Below, piece after piece: positions 1 through 9,316 of a stretch of 64,000 nucleotides of DNA (the stretch's first letter is position 1; every line of letters starts with the position of its first letter). A model generated the notes under the pieces. That model ran no database searches, was not told the DNA's origin, and was given only the letters and a program-made list of their open reading frames with translations. The DNA is from Fuerstiella sp. (GTDB lineage: Bacteria; Planctomycetota; Planctomycetia; Planctomycetales; Planctomycetaceae), in contig JABABI010000041.1 of NCBI GenBank assembly GCA_014238335.1, forward strand, positions 1 to 64,000, read 5' to 3'. The position numbers and the translations under genes were made by a program.

Positions 1-141
1 TACTGGCTGAACTTTGAGGGTGAACTCTTGTGGGCCTGCGATTTGTCTCGTGACCCCGCAAAACACATGAGTGTGGACCCGATGGGGGACCGGTTGTTTG
101 TGGCCACACAATCGGGACGATTGCTGCAACTCTATTGGTAG
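1..141 (+). CDS. C-terminal end of a beta-propeller-like protein (partial)
   Basis: The first 46 codons of the window form an open frame ending at TAG 139-141. The peptide has the hydrophobic/aromatic pattern of a beta-propeller blade: a WxCDLS strand, then MGDRLFVATQSGRLLQLYW at the terminus, the kind of repeat seen in PQQ-like or WD40-like proteins. The 5' part lies outside the window, so family and function cannot be fixed. It runs in the same direction as the tatA genes but is separated from the first by 276 bases. Confidence 0.6.
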   Translation, partial: YWLNFEGELLWACDLSRDPAKHMSVDPMGDRLFVATQSGRLLQLYW

Positions 142-357
142 TGCCGGGACGGACAGCCGGTGCCTCGGCCGGCATTCCCGATTGAGACGTGCAAATTGCC
201 TGTTCGAATCCAGTTGCAGGAAAGAAGTAACTTCCGCGTGGTGGAGAAGCCCTAACATTGATTCCGGCTCAGGGCCTTGTAGAATTGACCAGCATTGGAC
301 GCGGTGTCCGCATCCGCAAATTTGCCAATCCCCGGAAAACTTCGCATTTCGATGTGA

Positions 358-363
358 TATAAT
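358..363 (+). promoter_or_regulatory. Candidate -10 box (TATAAT) for the first tatA
   Basis: A perfect TATAAT is preceded by TGTGA, close to an extended -10. Transcription would start near 370, about 48 bases before the ATG at 418. No good -35 hexamer is visible at 17 +/- 1 bases upstream. The match is by eye only. Confidence 0.4.
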
Positions 364-417
364 CCGACCTCCAGCGCGTTAGTCTGGTACCTCACAAAAG
401 TCCCTGGAGTTCCAGTA

Positions 418-651
418 ATGTTTGCCCTGTTCTTATCCACCACGTCCGTGAATACTCTTGCTATCATCGGCTTCGGTGGCCCGATGGAACTCACAGTTGT
501 TGCCGTCATTGTGCTGGTGCTGTTTGGCAATCGTTTGCCAGGTGCTGCCAAGTCGCTGGGGCAGAGTTTTTCGGCTTTCAAGAAGGGAATCAAGGAGGGT
601 TCAGAGGACGAGGACAAGGAAGAAGCCGACAAGCTGGATTCGAAGGACTGA
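418..651 (+). CDS. tatA: TatA/E-type twin-arginine translocase subunit
   Basis: A 77-residue single-span protein of the TatA/MttA family, which oligomerises at the cytoplasmic membrane to let folded RR-signal proteins cross. The transmembrane helix is at about 23-37 (MELTVVAVIVLVLFG), followed by the family FG hinge, an amphipathic helix containing LPGAAKSLGQSFSAFKKG and a short acidic tail. The N-terminal stretch before the helix is about 20 residues, longer than in E. coli TatA. An in-frame ATG at 484 would give a more usual length. A second tatA-like gene follows 122 bases downstream; no tatC is in the window. Confidence 0.85.
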   Translation: MFALFLSTTSVNTLAIIGFGGPMELTVVAVIVLVLFGNRLPGAAKSLGQSFSAFKKGIKEGSEDEDKEEADKLDSKD

Positions 652-773
652 TGGTGCTGGTGTTTATCGATGTGAAGATTCCAGTCGTACGGAATCTTGG
701 CGACGGCGAATTGAGACCGTGTCGTCGTCAAACGAGTCTCCAAATTTCACTTCGACTGACTTAGAACGTTGCC

Positions 774-1121
774 ATGTTTTCGTCTGAATCAATCATCAGC
801 TTTACAAACGATCACACTGTCCTGGCTTTCATCAGTCCCAGTCCACAGGAAATGATGGTTGTGGGTGTCGTGGCGCTGCTGCTGTTCGGGAAACGGCTGC
901 CCGAAGTTGCCAAGAATCTGGGTAAAGGACTTTCTGAGTTTAAGAAGGGGATGCAGGGCTTCCAGGACGAAGTTCGCAGGGAATCGGATGTCACAAATCA
1001 TTCGATTGACTATACGCCGCCGTCAAAATCAAGTTCTGCCGACCGTCCTGCGGCCGAATCCGATTCCAATTCAGAAGACGCCGACGGGTTTTCTGCACCT
1101 CGCTTTGAAATCGAGGACTGA
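774..1121 (+). CDS. tatA: Second TatA/E-type translocase subunit, acidic tail
   Basis: A 115-residue TatA-family protein. It has the membrane helix EMMVVGVVALLLFGKRLPE at about 26-44, the FG hinge, and an amphipathic helix with AKNLGKGLSEFKKGM. A 50-residue hydrophilic Ser/Asp/Glu-rich tail has no counterpart in the first copy. The helix region resembles the typical planctomycete TatA more closely than the upstream gene does, and the two differ enough to be old paralogs. Both could serve the RR-leader proteins encoded nearby (4703, 41428, 42789). Alternatively one could act as a TatB-like component; sequence alone does not separate these. Confidence 0.85.
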   Translation: MFSSESIISFTNDHTVLAFISPSPQEMMVVGVVALLLFGKRLPEVAKNLGKGLSEFKKGMQGFQDEVRRESDVTNHSIDYTPPSKSSSADRPAAESDSNSEDADGFSAPRFEIED

Positions 1122-1349
1122 CCGGAAGACGCAAACAGTTGCGCCAGCAGTCCTGGTGTATCACATATCCGTCGAATTGCGCAAGTTGATCTTCGGGGCC
1201 GCTGCGTGTCGTATCGGTGACGGCTGGTCGTTTTGCTGCATCGCCCTGAGCGTGACAGCCGAATTCTTCGGATGTGGCGCGATCACAGTCGTCGTGCGGT
1301 TTTGCTATGCTTACGACGACCTGTCGAATTCACTGTTCTTCTCCAGTCC

Positions 1350-2273
1350 ATGCGAACACGCGTCGCTCTGAACCTTCCCATGTTCGAATGGAATCCGTCA
1401 ACAATCTTTGTTGCGTCTGCCGTTGGAGGTGCCGTTGGTTTCCTGTCCGGGCTGTTTGGTGTGGGCGGCGGGTTTCTGCTGGTCCCGATTCTTAACGCCG
1501 TGCTCGGCGTCCCCATGTCGATCGCTGTTGGGTCGACAGCCTGCTACACACTGGGACCGGCGACAACGGCGATGTTGGTGCGGAGACCCCGAACGGGCTT
1601 TCTTGAACTGCCTCTGATCCTGAGTGGCGGGTTGTTTGTCGGGGTTTGGACAGGAACGCGTGTCCTGGGCTGGCTGCAGGACAGCACGTCGATGATGGTT
1701 CTGGGCCGAGCCCTTCCTGCCGTCGATTTGATCGTGCTGCTCAGTTATGCTGTGTTGATGGTCGGAATCGCCACGATGTCCCTGCTTGATGCGTTTAGCG
1801 CGCAGCCAGCAGCCGGAGTACGTCGGCGCGGGTTACTGACATCGATGGCATTGCCACCGCTGGCGGATATTCCCGATCTTCGACCGGGCGTGTATTCCAT
1901 ACCGTTGCTGGCGTGGACGGGGCTTATTGTCGGATTCCTTTCGGGTTTTCTGGGGATGAGCGGTGGTTTGGTCCTTGTGCCGGCCGCAATCTACCTGCTG
2001 GGTCTGCGAGTTCATGACGCCACGACGGTCACGATTGTCATCGTGTGGCTGGTTTCGATTCAGTCGACAATTATGCACACGTTGCACAACAACGTTTCGC
2101 TGCGACTGGTGGCCGCGCTGCTGTTGTGCGGGGCGGTCGGTGCCAATATCGGAAGCCAACTCGGCATGCGGTGGCATGGTTCACGGCTGAAACTGGGGTT
2201 CGGCCTGATGGTACTTGCCGCTTCTGGCATTGTGATTGCCAAGCTTTGCGCCCTTTGGGTTCGAGCGAGCTGA
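1350..2273 (+). CDS. TauE/SafE-family sulfite/anion permease
   Basis: A multi-span inner-membrane transporter of about 307 residues. The family signature occurs twice, as expected from its internal duplication: GFLSGLFGVGGGFLLVPIL near the N-terminus and GFLSGFLGMSGGLVLVPA in the second half. Family members move sulfite, sulfoacetate or other small anions. The frame is open back to 1233, but that extension is Arg-rich and unlike family N-termini, and an extended -10-like TGCTATGCT sits at about 1302-1310. I chose the ATG at 1350; the ATG at 1380 (MFEWNPS) is equally plausible. No sulfur genes lie next to it, so the substrate is open. Confidence 0.8.
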   Translation: MRTRVALNLPMFEWNPSTIFVASAVGGAVGFLSGLFGVGGGFLLVPILNAVLGVPMSIAVGSTACYTLGPATTAMLVRRPRTGFLELPLILSGGLFVGVWTGTRVLGWLQDSTSMMVLGRALPAVDLIVLLSYAVLMVGIATMSLLDAFSAQPAAGVRRRGLLTSMALPPLADIPDLRPGVYSIPLLAWTGLIVGFLSGFLGMSGGLVLVPAAIYLLGLRVHDATTVTIVIVWLVSIQSTIMHTLHNNVSLRLVAALLLCGAVGANIGSQLGMRWHGSRLKLGFGLMVLAASGIVIAKLCALWVRAS

Positions 2274-2389
2274 GTTGTCTGTAGCGGCGTACGGCAGCAG
2301 GAATACTGGAGCCGCGGGCCTCAGCTGAATACACTATGAGCGTTGCCTTCCCGCTACGCTCTTTTTTAACCACCTGCCGCCGCAACATT

Positions 2390-4648
2390 ATGTTCGAGCC
2401 CCTTCGATATCCGGCACTCGCGCTCACCATCACTGTCGTGGTGGCCGGTGGCTGCGTGCCTGTCTGGGCCGGAGCACCGCCATCGTTTCATAACGAGGTG
2501 ATGGCTGTACTGTCGAAGTCCGGCTGCAATCAGGGTACGTGCCACGGTAACGCCCACGGCAAGGGCGGGTTGAAGCTGTCGCTGCGTGGACAGGACCCGG
2601 ACGCAGACTACATCACGATTACGCGGCAGTCTGCCGGCCGTCGGGTAACGCCCCTGATTCCGGCGGCAAGTCTGCTTTTGCAGAAGCCGGCGATGGAAAT
2701 TCCGCATGAAGGCGGTCGACGTTTTCCAACGGAGTCAGAAGAATATCGAATCCTGCGCGACTGGGTCGACGCAGGTTTGCCGAAGGATGATGATTCTGCT
2801 CCATCGCTGATTGGGCTGACCGTGACGCCCGCGCACAGGACTGTCCACGCGCCGGATGTTTCTGTCTCGCTAAACGCTATGGCTGCGTATTCGGATGGCT
2901 CAACGGCTGATGTCACCGGTCTGACGGTGTTCGATTCGTCCGCCACGTTTGTCACTGTGACAGCCGACGGTGTCGCAACCGCGGAACAGTCGGGCACAAC
3001 TACGGTCGTTGGGCGATATCTGAATCAGCAGGTTCCCATACGACTCGAATTTGTCTCGGCGCGACCGGGCTTTGAATTCCACACTCCGCCGCCCGTCAAC
3101 TTCATCGATGAAGCAATCTTCGCTCAGCTGAAACGACTGATGATGAATCCTGCAACTGTGTGCGACGATATGACCTTTCTGCGCCGCATACATCTCGATC
3201 TGACGGGACTGCTGCCGACCGCCGAACAGGCACGGGCGTTTGCAGCTTCTGAACAGCCGGACAAACGTAAGGCGTTGATTGACGAGTTGCTGGCGTCCGA
3301 GGAGTTCAACGACTTCCAGGCGCTGCGCTGGGCCGATCTGTTGCGTGTCGAGCAGAAGACACTGGATAAGACGGGTGTCGATGTGTTCTACAACTGGATC
3401 CGCAGCAGCTTCGCTGAAAACAAACCGATCAACCAATTTGCGGCAGAACTGCTGGCGGCCCGTGGCAGTACGTACAAGGTTCCACCTGCTAACTTCTATC
3501 GAGCTCTGCGGAAACCGGAAGAACGAGCAGAGGCGGTGGCCCAGGTTTTTCTGGGCATCCGATTGCAGTGTGCCAAATGCCACAACCACCCCTTCGACCA
3601 CTGGACTCAGGACGACTACTACGGATGGTCCGGTTTCTTTGCGCGCATCGAGTACGAGATTGTCGAAAACAAACGTCGCGACAAGAACGACAAACATGAG
3701 TTCACCGGTGAGCAGATTGTCAAAATGGCTAACAAGGGCGAGATCACGAATCCGAAGACAGGTCAGTCGCCGGGGCTGCGTTTTCCTGTTTCGGGCGAAA
3801 ATAACGTTGCGAACGACCCAGGTGCTGCGGGCGTTGAGCAACTCGACCGGCTGCAGCGTCTGGCTGTATGGATGAGCGATGCCGGGAACGAGCGATTCGC
3901 GGCGACTCAGGCCAACCGTGTCTGGGGGCAGCTGATGGGGCGGGGAGTCGTGGAGCCCGTCGACGATTTCCGTTCCACGAATCCTCCGTCCAATCCGGAA
4001 CTTTTCGACGCCCTGCGCGATGAACTGGTGACTCATGATTTTGATGTGCGGCACCTGATGCGAGTGATCTTGAATTCCGCAACATATCAGCTGTCGTCAT
4101 CTTCCGATGAAACGGGCGATCAGCCGGAGGGTAGCTTTGCTCAGGTCATGCCACGCCGCCTGACCGCCGAACAGACTCTGGACGCAATCGGTCAGGTACT
4201 GGACGTGCCGATCCAGTTTGGTGGTCACGAACTGGGGACACGAGCCGGACAGCTGAAAGGAGTTCGCAACGGGGGGCACCGTTACAGTCCGCCGGAAATA
4301 GGAGATCGGTTCCTGACACTGTTTGGAAAGCCGGATCGCCTGCAGACCTGCGAATGCGAACGCACAAATGAAACGACGCTTGCGCAAACCTTCGAAATGG
4401 TCAGCGGAGAGATCGTCAGCACTCTGCTGACTCAATCACAGAATCGTATTGAGCGATGGCTGAATGGTGGACTGAACGACGCCGAAATCGTCGACAATCT
4501 TTACTGGTCCGCACTTAGTCGATCGCCGTCAGCGGACGAAACCGCCGCCTCTGTGCTACATCTGGAAAGACAGGAGGACCGACGACGTGGTCTGGAAGAT
4601 GTTGTGTGGGCTCTGCTGAATTCCAACGAGTTTTTATTACGAAGGTGA
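2390..4648 (+). CDS. Secreted DUF1549/DUF1553 protein with Ig-like domain
   Basis: A 752-residue exported protein. A Sec signal at about 1-28 is followed by a cytochrome-like segment with an unusual CX4CH (C46, C51, H52; CNQGTCHG, with GLKLSLRGQDP after it). A bacterial Ig-like (Big_2 type) domain lies at about 140-225, DUF1549 at about 240-450 with a canonical CAKCH (C394, C397, H398) and NHPFDHW, and DUF1553 from about 490 to the end. DUF1549/DUF1553 proteins are a planctomycete speciality of unproven biochemistry. The frame opens at 2336, but the ATG at 2390 puts a clean signal peptide at the N-terminus. It is first of three collinear genes and probably works with the DUF1501 protein after it. 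Confidence 0.85.
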   Translation: MFEPLRYPALALTITVVVAGGCVPVWAGAPPSFHNEVMAVLSKSGCNQGTCHGNAHGKGGLKLSLRGQDPDADYITITRQSAGRRVTPLIPAASLLLQKPAMEIPHEGGRRFPTESEEYRILRDWVDAGLPKDDDSAPSLIGLTVTPAHRTVHAPDVSVSLNAMAAYSDGSTADVTGLTVFDSSATFVTVTADGVATAEQSGTTTVVGRYLNQQVPIRLEFVSARPGFEFHTPPPVNFIDEAIFAQLKRLMMNPATVCDDMTFLRRIHLDLTGLLPTAEQARAFAASEQPDKRKALIDELLASEEFNDFQALRWADLLRVEQKTLDKTGVDVFYNWIRSSFAENKPINQFAAELLAARGSTYKVPPANFYRALRKPEERAEAVAQVFLGIRLQCAKCHNHPFDHWTQDDYYGWSGFFARIEYEIVENKRRDKNDKHEFTGEQIVKMANKGEITNPKTGQSPGLRFPVSGENNVANDPGAAGVEQLDRLQRLAVWMSDAGNERFAATQANRVWGQLMGRGVVEPVDDFRSTNPPSNPELFDALRDELVTHDFDVRHLMRVILNSATYQLSSSSDETGDQPEGSFAQVMPRRLTAEQTLDAIGQVLDVPIQFGGHELGTRAGQLKGVRNGGHRYSPPEIGDRFLTLFGKPDRLQTCECERTNETTLAQTFEMVSGEIVSTLLTQSQNRIERWLNGGLNDAEIVDNLYWSALSRSPSADETAASVLHLERQEDRRRGLEDVVWALLNSNEFLLRR

Positions 4649-4702
4649 TCGGGGCACGATTCGCAGGGTCTGTTGACACGAGTAAAGTGAGAATTCGAAG
4701 AC

Positions 4703-6100
4703 ATGTTCAGACTAAGAAGTCTTGCAGAAGCTGCAGCCGTCAACCGCCGTGATTTGCTGCGAATCGGGGGCCCCGGGATGCTGGGCCTGACGCTGCCGAA
4801 ACTGCTGCGGGCTCAGGAATCACAGGGCACGGCGGCCGCACCCGAGGCGCGAGCGAAGTCGGTCATTTTTCTGTTTCAATGGGGCGGTCCCAGTCACGTC
4901 GACACCTTCGACATGAAGCTGACCGCTCCCCAGGAGTACCGTTCGAAGTACTCCCCGATATCAACATCCGTGCCGGGTATGCACGTCTGTGAGCATCTGC
5001 CCGAAACCGCAAAAATGATGCACCACTTCGCGCAGATTCGAACCGTGCATCACACGATGAACAACCACAATAGCGCGGGGTACACGGCACTGACGGGGGT
5101 CGAGCCACCGATTGATGATCAGCGACTGCGAGATTCACTGGATCTGTTGCCCGCTTTCGGTTCGGTTGTGGACGCGGTTGCTCCCAATCGCAACGAGATG
5201 CCCACGTTTGTTTCCTATCCTCACACGATCGCCGATGGATCAACAACACCAGGTCAGCGGGCCAGCTTTCTGGGCAAGATTCATGACCCGCTGTTCATAC
5301 CAAACGATCCGAACGCGGCAGACTTTGAGCTGTCGCAGTTGAGTCTTCCCTCAGACGTGTCACTTGGACGCCTAAGTGATCGTCGCGAACTTCAGAAATT
5401 GATCAATCGACAGGTCCGCGGACTGGACGAATCGGCTGCCGCCAAAGGGTTGAACGCCTACTACGAAAAGGCGATCAGCATGCTGAATTCCAGAAAGGTT
5501 CGCAACGCATTTGATGTCTCCAGCGAGCCGACGGAATTGCGAGAAGCCTATGGACGAACAACATACGGGCAGGGCTGCCTGCTGGCTCGACGCCTGGTGG
5601 AATCAGGAGTTAAGTTCGTAACCGTGTACTTTTCCAGAAATATTGGCGGACGCAGCAAGACCGACGGTGGCTGGGATACTCATGGCTTCGATGACACGCG
5701 GATGTACGAGATCCTTCCCGAATGGCACCTGCCGATTACAGACCATACGCTGCCAGTCCTGTTGAAAGACCTGGAAGACAGAGGTCTGCTGCAGGACACC
5801 CTGGTAATGTGGTTTGGTGAATTCGGCCGCACTCCGAAAATCAACAAGAACATCAGCCGAGACCACTGGCCGAAATGTTACACCGCTTTGCTGGCGGGTG
5901 GTGGTGTGAAAGGTGGCGCCGTCTACGGTGCGTCCGACAAGTATGGTGCAGTTCCCGACCGCGATCCTGTCACCACCGGTGATCTGACGGCTACGATGTA
6001 CAGCCTGTTGGGCATCGATCATACCACAGAGATTCGCGACAATCTTAGTCGACCGCTGCCGATTGCGAATGGCCGACCGGTGACGGAAATTTTTGCGTGA
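4703..6100 (+). CDS. Tat-exported DUF1501 protein
   Basis: A 465-residue DUF1501 protein. The N-terminus carries a twin-arginine leader (NRRDLLRIGG, residues about 14-23) and a hydrophobic run ending near LRAQES. The fold is assigned by family knowledge to the alkaline phosphatase/sulfatase superfamily. Visible landmarks are GGPSHVDTFD near residue 65, GGWDTHGFDD in the middle, and WFGEFGRTPKIN in the last third; these supply metal-binding Asp, His and Glu candidates. It begins 54 bases after the DUF1549/1553 gene, consistent with cotranscription. An RR leader implies export in a folded, probably metal-loaded state. Confidence 0.85.
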   Translation: MFRLRSLAEAAAVNRRDLLRIGGPGMLGLTLPKLLRAQESQGTAAAPEARAKSVIFLFQWGGPSHVDTFDMKLTAPQEYRSKYSPISTSVPGMHVCEHLPETAKMMHHFAQIRTVHHTMNNHNSAGYTALTGVEPPIDDQRLRDSLDLLPAFGSVVDAVAPNRNEMPTFVSYPHTIADGSTTPGQRASFLGKIHDPLFIPNDPNAADFELSQLSLPSDVSLGRLSDRRELQKLINRQVRGLDESAAAKGLNAYYEKAISMLNSRKVRNAFDVSSEPTELREAYGRTTYGQGCLLARRLVESGVKFVTVYFSRNIGGRSKTDGGWDTHGFDDTRMYEILPEWHLPITDHTLPVLLKDLEDRGLLQDTLVMWFGEFGRTPKINKNISRDHWPKCYTALLAGGGVKGGAVYGASDKYGAVPDRDPVTTGDLTATMYSLLGIDHTTEIRDNLSRPLPIANGRPVTEIFA

Positions 6101-6344
6101 CGTCGTTGCAGATGGTGTGCTGATTCGGTTCGGTGGCCATGATAATTCGCGCCAGGACCGATAATCGCTGGGTCGCCGTTGGAGCGAGGTACAAGTGAAA
6201 GCGCGGGGCTTCCTCCGCACGTGCAGTCCAGCCCTGGCCACCCACGAATCCGCAACCACACCCAGGGAAGTACCCTGCATCCGCGGCGTATTGAAGAGAA
6301 GGCGTTGCGGAAGCGTCTGCGATAGTGAACAATAAAGGCCTCTG

Positions 6345-6374
6345 CCCGCCTGAACGAATCCCGCCTGAACGAAT
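6345..6374 (+). repeat. Exact 15-bp tandem duplication in a ribosome-binding region
   Basis: The unit CCCGCCTGAACGAAT occurs twice head to tail (6345-6359 and 6360-6374), and the copy ends 6 bases before the ATG at 6381. It contains no Shine-Dalgarno sequence. A recent slippage duplication is the simplest origin. It changes the distance between any upstream leader element and the start codon. Confidence 0.9.
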
Positions 6375-6380
6375 TCTGCC

Positions 6381-9248
6381 ATGCACCGAGCTATTCTTCT
6401 TATTCTGGTTGCCGGTTTTTCTGACGTTGTCGTCGCTGACGACCTCACGTTTGAAGCGGACGTTCACCCCATTCTGAAAGCGCACTGTTTTCAATGCCAC
6501 GGCGAAGCTGGCGAAAGAGAGGGCGAGCTGGATTTGCGGTTGCGACGGCTGATTGCAAAGGGGGGCGAATCTGGTGCAGCGATCGTCGCAGGAGATGCAG
6601 CAGCCAGTCTGCTGCTGGAACGTGTTCGCAGTGGCGAAATGCCGCCTGGCGATAAGCGGCTCGGCTCGAAAGAGATCAACGTCCTGGCCGATTGGATTGC
6701 GTCCGGGGCGAAGACCGCTCGTGATGAACCGGACGTCGTTGGCGATGGTCCCATCTTCACACAGGCAGAGCGGAACTTTTGGGCGTTTCAGCCCGTGCAG
6801 CGTCCTTCGGTCCCCACATTTGATGAAGGGCGGCGAGTTCGAACACCGATCGACGCACTGTTGCTGCAGGCGAATTCGGAAAGTGGAGAGATACCTGCCA
6901 ACTTTGCGTCGGACGCCGTAAGAACGCGTTTGATTCGTCGGGGCTACTTCGATCTGATCGGGCTGCCGCCATCGCCGGACGCAGTGTCCGCGTTTGTGGC
7001 CGACGACAGCAGTAACGCGTGGGAGAAGTTGGTCGATGAATTACTTGCCTCAGACCATTATGGTGAACGCTGGGGACGGCACTGGCTGGATGTCGCAGGC
7101 TACGCAGATTCAGAAGGCTACAGCGAAGAGGATCGGGAACGGCCACACGCCTTTCGTTATCGGGACTACGTGATCCGGTCATTTAATGAAGACAAACCCT
7201 TTGACGTTTTCATCCAGGAGCAGCTCGCCGGTGACGAGATGGTGCCAACTCCGCACGACAATTCGTCTCCGGAGACTATTGAAAGGCTGACGGCCACCGG
7301 ATTTCTGCGAATGGCGCCGGATGGCACGGCATCCAGCGGTATCGATAAGCCTGCTGCCCGGAACCAGGTGATGGCCGACACACTGCAGATTGTCGGGACT
7401 TCCTTGCTGGGGCTCACCGTTAATTGTGCTCAGTGTCATGATCATCGTTACGATCCGATTCCCACGCGCGACTATTATCGTTTGCGAGCCATCTTTGAAC
7501 CGGCACTTGATTGGAAGAACTGGCGGACTCCGGCGGGGCGACAAATTTCGCTGTACACAGATACCGACAGAAAACTGGCAGCCGGAATTGAAGCAGAGGC
7601 CGTCGTCGTTGAACAGGAACGGCAGAAAAAGGCCGACGGATATATCACCCGCACACTGGAGGAAGAACTGCTGCTGGTTCCCGCCGAGCTGCAGGACGCT
7701 TTGAGAAATGCATACCGTACGGCCGCCAAAGACCGCAACGAGCAGCAGCAGCAACTGTTGAAAGACTATCCGAGTGTAGCCAGCATCAGCGTGGGGTCGC
7801 TGTACCTGTATGACCGTCGCCGCTCCGAACGAGCGTCAAAACTGGATGCGGAACGCAAAGCGAAAACGCCGCAGTATGTTGCCCGGACGGTACAGCAGCA
7901 ATTTTTGAAAGTGCCGGCTGCCGACCGCGAAGCGGTCAAGGCTGCGATGGGACTGGCCACTGACAAACGCACGGCGGAACAGATTCAATTGTTGGAGCAA
8001 TTCCCCGGTGTCCTGGTGACAGCGGAAACGCTTTCCCGGTTCGCCCCGGAAGCTGCGGCCGAACTGGCACTTTACAGCAAACGGGCGAAAAATCTGCGCA
8101 GCAGCAAAGCCTCAGATGACCTGAAGAGATTTGCAGAAAAAGCCTCCGAAATTCGCGACCGTAAACCGCAGGAAGGTTTTCTCCGCTGCCTGACTGAGCA
8201 GCCAAACAAAGTGCCCGTGACGCAGGTGTTCTATCGCGGCGATCATGAACAGCCCAGGGAAATCGTACAGCCAGGCGGTCTCTCAATCCTGAGCGAAGAC
8301 ATGACGTTGCCGGAAAACGATATATCCCTGCCGACCACCGGTCGGCGGCTGGCGTTCGCAAGATATTTGACAAATGGACAGCATCCGCTGGTCGCCCGCG
8401 TCCTTGTCAATCGTATCTGGCTGCATCATTTCGGCGCGGGGCTTGTCGGCACGGCTGGTGATTTTGGAGTGCTGGGTGATCAGCCGAACCATCCTGAATT
8501 GCTGGACTGGATGGCGGCCGAATTTGTCGAAAGTGGCTGGAGCGTGAAACACATTCACCGAATGATCATGAGGTCTACGGTCTATCGTCAGGATTCTCAG
8601 CGCGGCGATGTCGGTTCGGCGCTGACATATTTAACGTATCCGGTTCGTCGGCTGGAATCAGAAATCATCCGTGATGCCGTACTTTCTGTGTGCGGCCTGC
8701 TCAACAGCAGGATGTACGGCGCCCCCGTTCCTGTCATGGAAGATGCCGTTGGTCAGATTATTCTGGGCAAAGAGAATCTGGATGGAGAACGCAAACCAAC
8801 CAAGGCGACTCCATTGAATGGGGAAGAGTTTCGTCGCAGCGTTTACATTCAGGTGCGACGGTCCCGCACGCTTTCGATGTTTGAAACGTTCGACGCTCCG
8901 ACGTTGACTCCCAACTGCGAGCAACGAAGTTTTTCGACTGTTACTCCGCAGGCATTGCTGATGATGAACAGCGATTTTGCCGTGACGTACGCGGATGCTT
9001 TTGCAAAACGCGTCCTGGGCGAAGCACCAGCCGACGACAATCAACGCGTGAGGCTGGCGTGGCAACTTGCCTATGCGGCAGCCCCATCTGTCGCAGACGT
9101 GGACTCTGCTGTGCAATTCATTGCTGCACAGCGTGCCGTGATCAGTGAGCAGGGCGAAGAGAAATCCTCCGACAGGATTGACCACGACACACTCGCCGTA
9201 TTCTGTCAGGCACTCCTGAGTTCCAGCCGGTTCTTATACGTCGACTGA
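6381..9248 (+). CDS. Secreted cytochrome c-like DUF1549/DUF1553 protein
   Basis: A 955-residue exported protein. The signal peptide is at 1-19. A planctomycete cytochrome domain (PSCyt1 type) follows, with C36-F-Q-C39-H40, a GGESGAAIVAGD segment and a GEMPPGD loop. DUF1549 at about 160-370 includes RRGYFDLIGLPPSPD and a second haem-like motif, C349-A-Q-C352-H353, followed by DHRYDPIPTRDYY. A 220-residue charged, coiled-coil-like insert at about 395-600 separates it from DUF1553 at about 640-900. This is the full three-domain architecture of the family. It lies 280 bases after the DUF1501 gene, so it may have its own promoter. Confidence 0.87.
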   Translation: MHRAILLILVAGFSDVVVADDLTFEADVHPILKAHCFQCHGEAGEREGELDLRLRRLIAKGGESGAAIVAGDAAASLLLERVRSGEMPPGDKRLGSKEINVLADWIASGAKTARDEPDVVGDGPIFTQAERNFWAFQPVQRPSVPTFDEGRRVRTPIDALLLQANSESGEIPANFASDAVRTRLIRRGYFDLIGLPPSPDAVSAFVADDSSNAWEKLVDELLASDHYGERWGRHWLDVAGYADSEGYSEEDRERPHAFRYRDYVIRSFNEDKPFDVFIQEQLAGDEMVPTPHDNSSPETIERLTATGFLRMAPDGTASSGIDKPAARNQVMADTLQIVGTSLLGLTVNCAQCHDHRYDPIPTRDYYRLRAIFEPALDWKNWRTPAGRQISLYTDTDRKLAAGIEAEAVVVEQERQKKADGYITRTLEEELLLVPAELQDALRNAYRTAAKDRNEQQQQLLKDYPSVASISVGSLYLYDRRRSERASKLDAERKAKTPQYVARTVQQQFLKVPAADREAVKAAMGLATDKRTAEQIQLLEQFPGVLVTAETLSRFAPEAAAELALYSKRAKNLRSSKASDDLKRFAEKASEIRDRKPQEGFLRCLTEQPNKVPVTQVFYRGDHEQPREIVQPGGLSILSEDMTLPENDISLPTTGRRLAFARYLTNGQHPLVARVLVNRIWLHHFGAGLVGTAGDFGVLGDQPNHPELLDWMAAEFVESGWSVKHIHRMIMRSTVYRQDSQRGDVGSALTYLTYPVRRLESEIIRDAVLSVCGLLNSRMYGAPVPVMEDAVGQIILGKENLDGERKPTKATPLNGEEFRRSVYIQVRRSRTLSMFETFDAPTLTPNCEQRSFSTVTPQALLMMNSDFAVTYADAFAKRVLGEAPADDNQRVRLAWQLAYAAAPSVADVDSAVQFIAAQRAVISEQGEEKSSDRIDHDTLAVFCQALLSSSRFLYVD

Positions 9249-9316
9249 GAGGGGCCGACGGTCCATTGTGTTGCCGATGGACGCGCCATTCTCGTTTCAG
9301 ATCGGGCGCTCTTGAA

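Noticed and set aside
158..222. tRNA-like TTCGAATCC with a nearby GC-rich hairpin
   Set aside because: Only three base pairs flank the loop, no acceptor stem or anticodon arm can be drawn, and the hairpin GCCGG/CCGGC stands alone.
2900..4054. 384-residue antisense frame inside the DUF1549/1553 gene
   Set aside because: It is a mirror of a strongly supported coding frame in GC-rich DNA, with no domain and no start signals. Similar long antisense frames at 5603-6448, 13010-13966 and 25655-26347 were rejected for the same reason.
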